Below are positions 23,873 to 32,023 of a stretch of 34,868 bases of DNA, in pieces; within the stretch, counting starts at the first letter, position 1; the number at the start of each line of letters is the position of its first letter. A program made the position numbers and the translations under genes. The notes under the pieces are model-generated. The model searched no databases and was not told the DNA's origin. It was given only the letters and a program-made list of their open reading frames with translations. Source of the DNA: Chloroflexota bacterium (GTDB lineage Bacteria; Chloroflexota; Dehalococcoidia; Lucifugimonadales; JADFKI01). Location: NCBI GenBank assembly GCA_022565015.1, contig JADFKI010000003.1:1-34868 (forward strand), written 5' to 3'.

Positions 23873-26800
23873 CTACGCCACAGGCACGGCGCTGGACATC
23901 TGCTCCACGAATCCCGACAGCTTTGCCGTAATGTCCAGTAAAACGGCCTCCCACTCGCCTTCGATCTCGTCCAGCAAGATGCGGATCTGCGTGTTGCCGA
24001 CCTCCACATAAGGGCCAAGCCTTCTTTGGAGCGCCCGTCTGGCTCCGCCGACGTCATATCTCGTGCGCAATACGATCTTGCCGCCCTGTCTGGAGACGGC
24101 GTCCAGCCCGGCGTTTCTGGCGTGGATCTTGAGCTTCGCGACGTACAGAAGATTCTCGCTCTGCCAGGGCAAGGGGCCGAACCGGTCGCGTAGCTCGTCC
24201 GCCATCTCGTCGACGTCCTCGATCTTGCGCAGCTGGACCATCCGCTGGTACATGCCCAGCCTGGTGGACAGGTCATCGATGTAGTCCTCGGGCAGGCTGG
24301 CCGGAATGCCGATGTCGATGGTGGGATCGTTGGGTTCGGGCTCCGAGCCGGTGCCGTCCAGGGCTTCCGGTGGTGTGCTCGTTTCGGCGCCGGCGTTGCC
24401 CTCGCGGCTGGCCTTCAGGTCCTGTACGGCGGTCGAGAGCAGCTTCGTGTAGAGCTCGAATCCGACGGCGTGGATGTGTCCGCTCTGCTCGGAGCCCAGA
24501 ATGTTGCCGGCGCCCCGAATCTCCAGGTCCTTCATGGCGATGCGAAAGCCGGCGCCAAGCTCAGTGGCGGCGAGCATGGCCTTCAACCTCTTCTCGGCCG
24601 TATCGGTAAGGCTTCGGGTTTTAGGGATCAACAGGTAAGAATATGCGCGTCTGGCGCTGCGCCCTACCCTGCCGCGTAGCTGGTACAGCTGGGAGAGGCC
24701 GAAGGTGTCCGCGCGGTTTACGATCAGCGTGTTGACGTTCTGGATGTCCAGGCCCGATTCGATGATGGTCGTGCAGACGAGCACGTCCATCTTGCGCTCG
24801 GCGAAGTCCAGCATCGCCTGTTCCAGCTCTCCCTCGTGCATCTGGCCATGGGCCACGCCGACCTCCGCCTCGGGCACAAGCCGGCGGATATAGTTGGCCA
24901 TGTAATCGATATTGTGGACCCGGTTATGCAGGAAATAGACCTGGCCCTGACGGTCGAGCTCGCGGAGAATGGCCTCTCTGATGAGCTCGTCGCTGAACTC
25001 CGAGACGTAGGTCTTGATCGGCAACCGCTCCTCGGGCGGCGTCTCCATGGTGCTCATGTCACGGACGCCCGCCATGGACATATGCAGCGTTCGCGGGATA
25101 GGCGTGGCCGTCAACGTTAAGATGTCCACCTCCTGGCGCATCTGCTTGAGCCGCTCCTTGTGCGCGACTCCGAATCGCTGCTCCTCGTCTATCACCACGA
25201 GGCCGAGGTTCTTGAATCGGACGTCGCGTTGAATGAGGCGGTGAGTACCGATGCAGATGTCGATCTGGCCCGTGGCGAGCCCCTCCACGATATCCCGCTG
25301 CTCTTTGTCCGTGCGAAACCGGCTGAGCACTTCGATCCTGATCGGGTAGGCGCTGAGGCGCTGAGAGAAGGTGACGTAGTGCTGCTGGGCCAACACCGTG
25401 GTCGGCACCAGTACGGCGACCTGCTTGCCCTCCATGACGGCCTTGAAGGCGGCGCGGAGGGCGATCTCTGTCTTGCCGTAGCCCACGTCGCCGCACACCA
25501 GGCGGTCCATGGGCTTCTTGGACTCCATGTCGGCCTTGACCTCGGCTATCGTGGCAAGCTGGTCCGGCGTCTCCTCGAAGGGGAACGACTCTTCGAGCTC
25601 GGCCTGCCACGGCACGTCGGGCGCGAAGGCGTACCCGTCCACGAGCTCACGGGCCGCGTAGAGGGCAAGAAGCTCGGCGGCCATCTCCCGAGTCGAGCGC
25701 TCGGCGCGCTCTTTGGCGCGCTTCCACTCCTGTGTGCCAAGGCGGGTGAGGGAAGGCGGCCGGTCCAGAGGCGCGACGTAGCCAGCCACCCGGTCCAGGT
25801 GCTCCATGGGGATGTAGAGCTTGTCGCTCTGGGCGTATTGAAGAATCAGGTACTCGGTGCTGTCGCCGCCCTCCTCCTTCGCCAGATGACCCGTGCCGAC
25901 GAACCTGCCTATGCCGTGCTCTACATGCACGACGTAATCCCCCGGGGACAGCTCGGACAAGAACGCGTCGCGCATGGCGCTGGCCCTGCGACGCGTTCGC
26001 CGCTGCTTCGTGATGCCGAAGACCTCCGTGTCGCTGAACACGGCCAGCGTTTCACCCTGGCTGGTAAGGACGAAGCCTTCGTTAAGACCCCCGGCCTCCG
26101 ACTGGACCAGCGTAAACGACCCGGGCTTCGGGACCTCCACCATTTCGTCGGGCAGCTCGACTTTTACCTTGCTCTCCGAAAAAATCTCCCCGAGCCTTCG
26201 AGAGTGCGAGGTCACGGTGACCACCCGAGCGTTGTCCTCCATGAGCTCGCGGGCCTCGTCGACGAAGCTGTCCAGCTTGCCGAAGAACGTCGGTGGCGAT
26301 GTGAACGGGAGGACGTGGGCATCCTGATAGCTTAGCTCCTGCGCGCCCCACGGCGTAACGTCCAGCCGCCTGTGTACCCGCGTCAGCCCCTCCTCGGCCT
26401 CATGCCACAGCAGGTGCGACGACGGAAAATTTCTTGGTAGCTCGCCTCGGCCCTCCTTCGCCTCTCGGAGGTCGTGAGTGCGCTCTTCGATGTCCCACGC
26501 GGCCTCTGCTATATCCGGAGGCCTGTGACGAATCACGAGCGAATCGTCCGGCATGTAGTCCATCAGCGACCCCCGACAGAAGAAGCCTGCGTAGAAGTTG
26601 AGGTCTTCGACCTCATGGCCACCTGCGAGAAGGTCGAACTCCTCCCGCAGTCGCTCCTGCGTGGCTTGAGAGCAGTTGGAGACGTCGAGATCAGCCATGG
26701 ACCTGTCCAGGTCGTCGTTGGAGGTAAGGGCAGGCAGGGTCTCCTGTGTGACCGTAACGTCGATGCTTTCGACAACGTCCGTGGAGCGTTGAGTCGAAGG

Positions 26801-27436
26801 GTCGAAGAGGCGTATGCTGTCGATCTCGTTGCCCCAGAGCTCGATGCGGGCAGGCATCTCCGCGCCCAGGGGAAAGATGTCGACGATGCCGCCGCGCCTG
26901 CTCACGAACCCAGGGCCGTAGACCGAAGACTCAAACTGGTACCCCATCTTCAGCCACTGCCCCAGAAGGTCGTCGAGGTCGATTTGTTGGCCGCGGGCCA
27001 GGGTGTGGGATGTCGCCGCGAAGGACTTCTTGTCGATGGTCTTCTGCGTTACCGCGGCCACGGAAGCGACCACGATGGGCGCAGGCCCTTTTTCTGCGAT
27101 CAGGTGCGACAGCGTACGAAGGCGCTGGTGGACCGTGTCGGCATCCGATGACAGGCGCTCGAAGGGCAGAATCTCGGACTCTGGGAAGTGCAAGACATGG
27201 TCCTCATCGTCGCTCCACACAAGCAGCTGCTCGTGGAGGCGGCGAGCGTCTTCCGGCCGGGGCGTAAGCACGAGGATGGGATAGCTCAGGTCTCGATGGA
27301 GCGTCGCCAGTGTGAACGGTACGGCATTGTCGAGGACTTGCGCCGTCGCGCCGACTCGGGGCCGCTCTAGGTCTCGAATTAGCTGTTTATACCGGGGAGC
27401 GGCCTGTAGTGCGCCGCTCAATACGCTAAGGCTCAT
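23873..27436 (-). CDS. mfd: Transcription-repair coupling factor Mfd
   Basis: An 1187-residue ATP-dependent translocase that removes stalled RNA polymerase and recruits UvrA. The N-terminal UvrB-homology region spans about 1-350. The RNA-polymerase interaction (CarD-like) domain is at about 497-560: 'SPGDYVVHVEHGIGRFVGTG'. Helicase motifs follow: Walker A 'CGDVGYGKTEIALRAAF' at about 648, motif II 'VVIDEEQRFG' with DEEQ at 750-753, 'LTATPIPRTLHMSM' at about 775, and 'VCTTIIESGLDIQNVNTLIV' with 'QLYQLRGRVGRS'. The C-terminal TRCF domain includes 'LPEDYIDDLSTRLGMYQRMV'. The start is ATG 27436 with GGAG upstream. Single gene unit. Confidence 0.97.
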   Translation of the reverse strand: MSLSVLSGALQAAPRYKQLIRDLERPRVGATAQVLDNAVPFTLATLHRDLSYPILVLTPRPEDARRLHEQLLVWSDDEDHVLHFPESEILPFERLSSDADTVHQRLRTLSHLIAEKGPAPIVVASVAAVTQKTIDKKSFAATSHTLARGQQIDLDDLLGQWLKMGYQFESSVYGPGFVSRRGGIVDIFPLGAEMPARIELWGNEIDSIRLFDPSTQRSTDVVESIDVTVTQETLPALTSNDDLDRSMADLDVSNCSQATQERLREEFDLLAGGHEVEDLNFYAGFFCRGSLMDYMPDDSLVIRHRPPDIAEAAWDIEERTHDLREAKEGRGELPRNFPSSHLLWHEAEEGLTRVHRRLDVTPWGAQELSYQDAHVLPFTSPPTFFGKLDSFVDEARELMEDNARVVTVTSHSRRLGEIFSESKVKVELPDEMVEVPKPGSFTLVQSEAGGLNEGFVLTSQGETLAVFSDTEVFGITKQRRTRRRASAMRDAFLSELSPGDYVVHVEHGIGRFVGTGHLAKEEGGDSTEYLILQYAQSDKLYIPMEHLDRVAGYVAPLDRPPSLTRLGTQEWKRAKERAERSTREMAAELLALYAARELVDGYAFAPDVPWQAELEESFPFEETPDQLATIAEVKADMESKKPMDRLVCGDVGYGKTEIALRAAFKAVMEGKQVAVLVPTTVLAQQHYVTFSQRLSAYPIRIEVLSRFRTDKEQRDIVEGLATGQIDICIGTHRLIQRDVRFKNLGLVVIDEEQRFGVAHKERLKQMRQEVDILTLTATPIPRTLHMSMAGVRDMSTMETPPEERLPIKTYVSEFSDELIREAILRELDRQGQVYFLHNRVHNIDYMANYIRRLVPEAEVGVAHGQMHEGELEQAMLDFAERKMDVLVCTTIIESGLDIQNVNTLIVNRADTFGLSQLYQLRGRVGRSARRAYSYLLIPKTRSLTDTAEKRLKAMLAATELGAGFRIAMKDLEIRGAGNILGSEQSGHIHAVGFELYTKLLSTAVQDLKASREGNAGAETSTPPEALDGTGSEPEPNDPTIDIGIPASLPEDYIDDLSTRLGMYQRMVQLRKIEDVDEMADELRDRFGPLPWQSENLLYVAKLKIHARNAGLDAVSRQGGKIVLRTRYDVGGARRALQRRLGPYVEVGNTQIRILLDEIEGEWEAVLLDITAKLSGFVEQMSSAVPVA

Positions 27437-27467
27437 GCACTTCTCCGTTAAGATTACACGCCGAACG

Positions 27468-27494
27468 GGCTAGCCCCAACAAGTTGGGCTAGCC
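27468..27494. promoter_or_regulatory. Inverted repeat upstream of mfd
   Basis: GGCTAGCC at 27468-27475 and again at 27487-27494 flank CCCAACAAGTTG, whose CAAC/GTTG can also pair. On the mfd strand it lies 31 bases before the start codon and could form a leader hairpin or an operator. The outward gene (DinB-like) starts about 100 bases on the other side. No T-run, so not an obvious terminator. Confidence 0.45.
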
Positions 27495-27595
27495 TCAATA
27501 AGCATTTTATCACTCCATGGGATAGAATTGCTGGCGCCCCTGGCTACAGTTCGAGGGCGACTTGGCATATGGCCCTTCGTTAAGGGGAGAAGATC

Positions 27596-28069
27596 ATGAG
27601 TGAAATTCGCCGGGAGATGCTCATGAAGGTCGGCGAATCGTGGGAGACCCTCCAGAAAGCGCTAGGCCGTGTGCCTCCGCATCGAATGGAAGAGGCGGGT
27701 GTCGTCGAGGCGTGGTCGGTCAAGGACCTGATAGGTCACGTGACCTCCTGGGAGAGGCAGGCCATGAGCACGGTCCGGGCATTTCAGGAGAGCGGGGACG
27801 CCGACGCCTTGAAATGGACAGACGTTGACGGGTTCAACGCCGTAACGTCCGAGTCTAACAGGTCGCGCTCGCTGGAAGAGTTACGGTCCGACATGGAGGC
27901 GGTCCACGACGAGCTGCTGGCGTTCATAGATAGGTTGCCGGAAGATGTCGCCAGAGACGACCAGGTCCAACGCCGCGTCCGTGTAGACGGGTACGAGCAC
28001 TATGCCGAACACACGAAGCATATCCTCAAGTGGCTGGGAAATGCATCGGCGGGCCAGGTAACCATCTAA
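27596..28069 (+). CDS. DinB/YfiT-like four-helix-bundle protein
   Basis: A 157-residue, soluble protein. The pattern fits the DinB/maleylpyruvate-isomerase-like superfamily: N-terminal amphipathic helix, 'AWSVKDLIGHVTSWERQAMS' (first metal His), 'SLEELRSDMEAVHDELLAFI', and C-terminal 'YEHYAEHTKHILKWLG' with the second and third His. These three His usually bind a divalent metal, and several relatives use mycothiol or bacillithiol. The start is ATG 27596 with AAGGGGAGA upstream. The substrate is unknown. Confidence 0.75.
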   Translation: MSEIRREMLMKVGESWETLQKALGRVPPHRMEEAGVVEAWSVKDLIGHVTSWERQAMSTVRAFQESGDADALKWTDVDGFNAVTSESNRSRSLEELRSDMEAVHDELLAFIDRLPEDVARDDQVQRRVRVDGYEHYAEHTKHILKWLGNASAGQVTI

Positions 28070-28089
28070 AAAGATGATTCGACAAGCTC

Positions 28090-28134
28090 TCCGACGAATC
28101 GGAGTCCGAAGATATACATTCCAAGGAGTCGGAC
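28090..28134. mobile_element. 45-bp palindromic element (type C), second copy
   Basis: Matches 8937-8981 in 42 of 45 positions: TCCGACGAATCGGAGTCCGA at the start, AAGGAGTCGGAC at the end, the same AGATATACA centre. Shared identity extends only to CTC on the left and A on the right, so the element boundaries are sharp. Starts 21 bases after the DinB-like stop. Confidence 0.75.
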
Positions 28135-28205
28135 ACCACGAACGGAGAGAGTTCTTTCTGCCCGTTCGTCCTGTCCGACTCCCTAAATCGATTATCGCCG
28201 GACTC

Positions 28206-28238
28206 TCCGACTCCTTATTTGAATATCTTCGGAGTCCG
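28206..28238. repeat. Inverted partial copy of the 45-bp element
   Basis: TCCGACTCCTTATTTGAATA followed by TCTTCGGAGTCCG. Its reverse complement follows the 28090 copy from CGGAGTCCGAAGATAT through AAGGAGTCGGA, with changes in the centre. The two copies therefore form a large inverted repeat with about 70 bases between them. Confidence 0.65.
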
Positions 28239-28395
28239 CCACTGCGGACCGCCGCTGCGGAGAGCATGTCGAAGGATGGTCCATCATGGATAGACGTTTT
28301 GAGATAGTTACTGAGTCTTGGCCTGGTTGACGCCGGCACACAACGGAAATAGCATCGCGTGAATCGGGGATCATCAAGACCAGGAGGGGCTAACA

Positions 28396-28683
28396 ATGGC
28401 AGGCTATGTAATCGTAGACGTTGATGTCCATGACGCTGAGGCTTACGGCGAGTATCGGAGGCTGGTGGCGCCTACCATAGAGAAGTACGGCGGCAGATTC
28501 GTCGTCCGCGGCGGCGCTCACGAGGTTGTGGAAGGGGACTGGACGCCTCATCGCGTGGTCGTCCTCGAGTTCGAGAGCGTCGCGAGGGCGAAAGAGTGGT
28601 ACAACTCGGAGGAGTACGCCCCTGCCCTGGCCATTCGACAGAAGGCGGCGACGACGAGCCTGATTATCGTCGAGGGGGCGTAA
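28396..28683 (+). CDS. DUF1330 family protein
   Basis: A 95-residue protein, full length for DUF1330, a small dimeric ferredoxin-like alpha/beta fold. The pattern 'GYVIVDVDVHDAEAYGEYRR', 'YGGRFVVRGGAHEVVEGDW', 'VVLEFESVARAKEWYNSEEY', 'IRQKAATTSLIIVEG' is characteristic. The biochemical role of the family is not established. The start is ATG 28396 with AGGAGGGG 6 nt upstream. Confidence 0.88.
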   Translation: MAGYVIVDVDVHDAEAYGEYRRLVAPTIEKYGGRFVVRGGAHEVVEGDWTPHRVVVLEFESVARAKEWYNSEEYAPALAIRQKAATTSLIIVEGA

Positions 28684-28723
28684 AGAGCTACTCCAGCACC
28701 GCCTGTGCCAAGGGCGGGAACTA

Positions 28724-28752
28724 TTGACAAGACATTCCCCAGACATTATAGT
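28724..28752 (+). promoter_or_regulatory. Near-consensus sigma-70 promoter upstream of the NYN gene
   Basis: TTGACA (28724-28729), 17 bases, TATAGT (28747-28752): perfect -35 and five of six -10 bases with ideal spacing. Predicted start at 28758-28760. It is the best promoter match I find in the window, together with the one at 17101-17129. It drives the short RNA that precedes the NYN gene. Confidence 0.7.
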
Positions 28753-28757
28753 AGATA

Positions 28758-28823
28758 GGGTAATCACCCCTGTTCGCTTAGGCGTCAGGGCGCAAGGTCG
28801 CCGAAAGGCGACCTTAGCTTTTT
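28758..28823 (+). ncRNA. Predicted short structured RNA upstream of the NYN gene
   Basis: From the predicted start to the end of the terminator T-run this is about 66 nt. By eye it forms GGGT-AATC-ACCC (28758-28769) or alternatively CCCTG/CAGGG (28768-28772 with 28786-28790), which encloses CGC-TTAG-GCG, then the terminator stem. The two first hairpins share C28768-C28769, so they are mutually exclusive. It matches no riboswitch or sRNA consensus that I can recognise, and no tandem repeats are visible. It could be an attenuator leader or an independent small RNA. Confidence 0.45.
28794..28823 (+). terminator. Intrinsic terminator directly before the NYN gene
   Basis: Perfect 9-bp stem AAGGTCGCC / GGCGACCTT with a GAAA tetraloop, followed by AGCTTTTT. 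It ends 11 bases before the TTG start of the NYN gene, so expression of that gene from the upstream promoter needs read-through or antitermination. Confidence 0.8.
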
Positions 28824-28834
28824 AGGCACATCCC

Positions 28835-29458
28835 TTGATCGCTAACGTCTATATTGACGGGTTTAATTTTTACTATGGATGTGTGAAAGATACGCCCTAT
28901 CGCTGGCTTGATTTCTCCAAGTTATTCGCTCTCACTTTACAGGGCCACAAGATTAACAGAATTCGATATTTTACTGCGCTAGTAAACGCAACACGTGACG
29001 ACCCTCAAAAGAGACAACGCCAGCAGACTTATATCCGCGCTCTGGAAACCATCCCCTATCTGACGGTCCACTTTGGACATTTTCTCTCCAACAACGTGAG
29101 AATGCCTTTAGCTAGGCCTCCCAATAGCGGTCCTCGTACCGTTGAAGTCATCAAGACCGAAGAGAAAGGGTCCGATGTAAATCTAGCGACCCAACTTTTA
29201 GTAGATGGTTTTAGGGATGATTATGAGTTGGCTGTGCTGGTAACGAACGACTCAGACCTAGTATCTCCTATCGAGTTCGTGCGCGCCGAATTGAACAAGA
29301 AAGTAGGTGTCTTGAATCCGCAAAAAAGGGTGAGCCACGCGCTTCAGCAATCGGCCGATTTCAATCGTAGTATTCGCAGAGGGCCTATAAGAGCCAGTCA
29401 GTTTCCTGTTACTCTCGTTGACAGCAAGGGAACTTTCCACAGGCCAAAGGGCTGGTGA
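28835..29458 (+). CDS. NYN-domain (PIN-like) ribonuclease candidate
   Basis: A 207-residue protein of the NYN/DUF88 type, a PIN-like metal-dependent nuclease fold. Acidic residues sit where the family has them: Asp8 in 'VYIDGFNFYYG', Asp114 in 'EEKGSDVNLATQLLVDG', and Asp139/Asp141 in 'LVTNDSDLVSPIEFV'. A basic C-terminal tail ('RSIRRGPIRAS', 'RPKGW') could bind RNA. The start is TTG 28835 with only a weak AGG 8 nt upstream. No in-frame ATG fits, because the first strand would be lost. The gene is A+T-richer than its neighbours and has its own promoter-terminator leader, so it is probably acquired. Its target is unknown. Confidence 0.82.
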   Translation: MIANVYIDGFNFYYGCVKDTPYRWLDFSKLFALTLQGHKINRIRYFTALVNATRDDPQKRQRQQTYIRALETIPYLTVHFGHFLSNNVRMPLARPPNSGPRTVEVIKTEEKGSDVNLATQLLVDGFRDDYELAVLVTNDSDLVSPIEFVRAELNKKVGVLNPQKRVSHALQQSADFNRSIRRGPIRASQFPVTLVDSKGTFHRPKGW

Positions 29459-29485
29459 CCTTGGCGAAAATGAACGAATACAGGA

Positions 29486-30385
29486 TTATTCCAGCACCGC
29501 GATCAGCGCCTCCTCCAGCTCTTTGCGGGTCGTGAAGGCCTCGAACTTTGCCTGGACCAGTCCGTCTCCGTCCACGACGAAGGTCCACGGCTCGCTCACG
29601 AGGCCCCACTCGGCCAGGGTAGGCGACAGGACGCCGTTGGCGATATTGCCCTCCATCAGGTGAGGATTGTCGAACACCTCGATGTGGATGAACTCGGCCC
29701 TGTCGCCATATTCCCCTTTAATGTCCTTAACGACGTCTAGCTGCGGCCCGCAGGTTGCCGTCTGGCAGAAGGCGGGCGTCGAAAAGGTCAGCATCAATGG
29801 CCTACCGGACTCAACAGCCTCGGCGATGGTCTTCTCGTAGAGGTCTCTGTCCGGGTCGCGGTCCGTGGAAATCTGCTCGATGCCCTCGACGTCGCTCAAA
29901 GTCTTGCTGTCGCTCCTTGGCGCGGGCGTGCCCAGGCCGGGCGACGAGCTGGTCTCCTTGATCTGCAGACCGGTATCGGCGGGTCGACGAACTCCGTCGG
30001 CATCGATGGCTTCGGTGACGAGACCCCAGTTGCCGGGCCTATCGAAGGTCAGCTCCACCGTGTAGATGCCGCTCGGCCTGACGGGCCACTCCTGGAATAC
30101 GGCGTTAACGGCCTCAATGGGGCCTTCCTGTCCCCCTGAAGACAGGAAGTAGGTCGATACCTGAACGTTGGCGCCCCTTATGGGCCCGGATTGAGGATCG
30201 ATCAAGGCGAAGACGACCCTGTTTCGTCCCACGCTCAAGTCCGAGGACGCCAGCGCCACTCGCAAGGAGGCCTCGGATGCTAGCGAAGGCGTCTCCTGGC
30301 CTTCGCCACTTCCGCAGCCTGCGAGCAGGGCGACGACTGCCAACAACAGCAGTGCACCCACAGATCGCCTAATATCCAGTTTCAT
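29486..30385 (-). CDS. Lipoprotein with C-terminal thioredoxin-like domain
   Basis: A 299-residue protein. The signal peptide ends in lipobox 'LAGC' (Cys24), so it is anchored on the outer face of the membrane. Residues 40-145 form a beta-rich domain resembling an extracytoplasmic Ig-like sensor or 'YtkA-like' segment ('VYTVELTF'-type strands: 'IYTVELTFDRPGNWGLVTEA'). A linker follows, then a thioredoxin fold at about 180-299: 'PLMLTFSTPAFCQTATCGPQ' (Cys207 and Cys212, spaced CX4C rather than CXXC) and 'EPWTFVVDGDGLVQAKFEAF'. Likely a redox or metal-handling role outside the cell. I chose ATG 30385 (GAGAGG upstream) over the longer frame because the signal peptide begins there. Confidence 0.78.
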   Translation of the reverse strand: MKLDIRRSVGALLLLAVVALLAGCGSGEGQETPSLASEASLRVALASSDLSVGRNRVVFALIDPQSGPIRGANVQVSTYFLSSGGQEGPIEAVNAVFQEWPVRPSGIYTVELTFDRPGNWGLVTEAIDADGVRRPADTGLQIKETSSSPGLGTPAPRSDSKTLSDVEGIEQISTDRDPDRDLYEKTIAEAVESGRPLMLTFSTPAFCQTATCGPQLDVVKDIKGEYGDRAEFIHIEVFDNPHLMEGNIANGVLSPTLAEWGLVSEPWTFVVDGDGLVQAKFEAFTTRKELEEALIAVLE

Positions 30386-30682
30386 GCTTCCTCTCGTTCG
30401 ATACGTCATCAACGGTATAAGGTGTTTGCATAATCTTCGGACTTCCAATGTTACTACGTCGCCGGAGGCACGGTTGGCTCGCACAGGTTCTGCTTCGGGA
30501 AAAGACCCATCGAGTACATCCTCATTTAAATATGAACTGACGAATATTGGGGCTGAAGAAAGCAGAAAATGCGTTACTGAAAACGGTCTTTGGTTTATAT
30601 AGAGGTCATAGACTTCGGCTTTTAGAATATGCGGTCCTTCGCGTGTTGTGGTCAGGGCTCCTGAAACAGGAGGAGTAGAAAA
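30386..30682. other. Gene-free stretch between divergent genes
   Basis: No convincing gene; the only longer frame has no ribosome site and no recognisable product. The central part is A+T-rich (around 30530-30605) and probably contains promoters in both directions. The right end carries AGGAGGAG for the next gene. Confidence 0.5.
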
Positions 30683-31033
30683 TTGACTGCTAAGACACTC
30701 AACGCCGGCCCTTCGACGCGAAATCTGATCAATACGCTACCCGCACCCAGGACCCCCTGTACCGTCGGAATCTCCGGAGCGAAAGGCGCCTGTCCGCTGG
30801 GATTCACTTTCGAAGACACTTGGGAGATCGATGCAGAGGGCCATTCCAACTATCCTATCTGTCAACCCGCGGCCGTAGTCCTGTCTCCCGTACTCGACAA
30901 CATCCTGAACGGTCGGGATATGGAAGCCGTGGCCGAATGCGTCTGTCCTTTCAACGATTCTCGCCTGACTTTCGTCGTGCACGCGCCTAAAGTCATTGAC
31001 GAGAGATATCGGACCGAGAAGGCGCGGCGCTAA
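30683..31033 (+). CDS. TIGR04076 family Cys-rich protein
   Basis: A 116-residue protein with the conserved layout of this small family: 'CTVGISGAKGACPLGFTFED' (Cys26, Cys37), 'NYPICQPAAVVLSP' (Cys60), and 'CVCPFNDSRLTFVVH' (Cys86, Cys88). The five Cys suggest a bound metal or cluster, but the function of the family is not known. The start is TTG 30683, preceded by AGGAGGAG, the only start that fits. It stands alone, upstream of the metallo-hydrolase pair. Confidence 0.72.
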   Translation: MTAKTLNAGPSTRNLINTLPAPRTPCTVGISGAKGACPLGFTFEDTWEIDAEGHSNYPICQPAAVVLSPVLDNILNGRDMEAVAECVCPFNDSRLTFVVHAPKVIDERYRTEKARR

Positions 31034-31127
31034 CACCCCACTCGTATCCACGGCCGTCCTGAACCCTAGTCTAGCGGGCGTCTGACCTGCTAAACTTGGC
31101 CTACTTTTCGAGAGGTCGAGGTTTGCA

Positions 31128-31988
31128 ATGACTAGGGTACACGTCCTCGGCGCGGGTACACCCACTCCGACTCCCGCGCGATTCGGCTCGGCATTTGCGC
31201 TGGAGATCGGCGATCAGCAGCTCATGGTGGACTGCGGACCAGCCGCCACGCACAAGCTGGTGAAGGCCGGCCTCTGGCCAACGAAGATCGACCATCTTTT
31301 TTTTACTCACCACCACTTCGATCATGACATCGACTACCCCTGCTTCCTGCTGTGCCGCTGGGACCAGAGCATCGGCAAGGAGAACACGCTTCAGGTGTTC
31401 GGCCCTACTCTGACGGAGACTATCACCGAACGGCTTATCGGCGAGGAGGGCGCCTTCACCCACGACTGGAAGGCCAGGGTCGGATATCCGGGCAGCCTTC
31501 GGGTCTATCAGAACAGGGGCGGCGTGCTGCCTCGAAAGCCCCCGGAGGTGATCGCCAAAGACATCGGCCCCGGTAAGGTCTACTCCGGCAGGGACTGGGA
31601 GGTTACCGCGGCCCCCGCCGAGCATGTGCAGCCCTTCCTGGACTCGTTGGCCTATCGCTTCGACACGCCGGACGGCAGCGTCGTCTTCACCGGCGACACT
31701 CAGCCGTGCGACTCGGTCCGAGAGCTGGCCAGGGACGCCGACCTGATGCTGTGCATGTGCTGGGACGACCAGGACCGCATGGACGAAATCGGAGAGTCCG
31801 TAGGGCAGTGCGGCACCAGGGACGCCGCGAGGCTGGCGCAAGAAGCGGGTGTGAAGAAGCTGGCCCTCGTCCACGTCGGGCCCTATCTCTCCGGCGTGGG
31901 CGTCCGGGAAAAGGGCATAGGTGACGCCAAGAAGATCTACGACGGCGAGCTCATATTCACCGACGAGCTGATGCACTTCGACATATGA
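31128..31988 (+). CDS. Metallo-beta-lactamase-fold hydrolase, copy 1
   Basis: A 286-residue, soluble protein. The metal motif 'FFTHHHFDHDIDYP' gives His61, His63, Asp65 and His66. Later ligands are Asp in 'VVFTGDTQPC' and His in 'LVHVGPYL'. The N-terminal 'VHVLGAGTPTPTPARFGSAF' resembles RNase Z/arylsulfatase-type members, but the exosite of RNase Z is not seen. The adjacent gene encodes a close paralogue. The substrate is unknown. Start ATG 31128. Confidence 0.87.
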   Translation: MTRVHVLGAGTPTPTPARFGSAFALEIGDQQLMVDCGPAATHKLVKAGLWPTKIDHLFFTHHHFDHDIDYPCFLLCRWDQSIGKENTLQVFGPTLTETITERLIGEEGAFTHDWKARVGYPGSLRVYQNRGGVLPRKPPEVIAKDIGPGKVYSGRDWEVTAAPAEHVQPFLDSLAYRFDTPDGSVVFTGDTQPCDSVRELARDADLMLCMCWDDQDRMDEIGESVGQCGTRDAARLAQEAGVKKLALVHVGPYLSGVGVREKGIGDAKKIYDGELIFTDELMHFDI

Positions 31989-32023
31989 CGCAGTAGGGCA
32001 AAAATTCCTGAAAAGGAAAGAAT

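Larger units (their letters stand above)
28070..28395. other. Intergenic stretch filled with palindromic-element copies
   Basis: No gene. Holds a direct copy of the 45-bp element (28090-28134), an inverted partial copy (28206-28238), and between them further GTCCGACTCC and CGGACTCTCCGACTCC fragments. To the right is the near-repeat CCACTGCGGA / CCGCTGCGGA (28240-28261). The final 100 bases before DUF1330 look ordinary and end in a strong AGGAGGGG ribosome site. Confidence 0.65.

Noticed and set aside
25160..26335. 391-residue open frame on the + strand opposite mfd
   Set aside because: It is the antisense of strongly conserved mfd helicase motifs, with low-complexity composition typical of reverse frames in G+C-rich genes.
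28758..28823. Known riboswitch (fluoride, guanidine, preQ1, c-di-GMP)
   Set aside because: I could not match the conserved core bases of any of these classes by eye.
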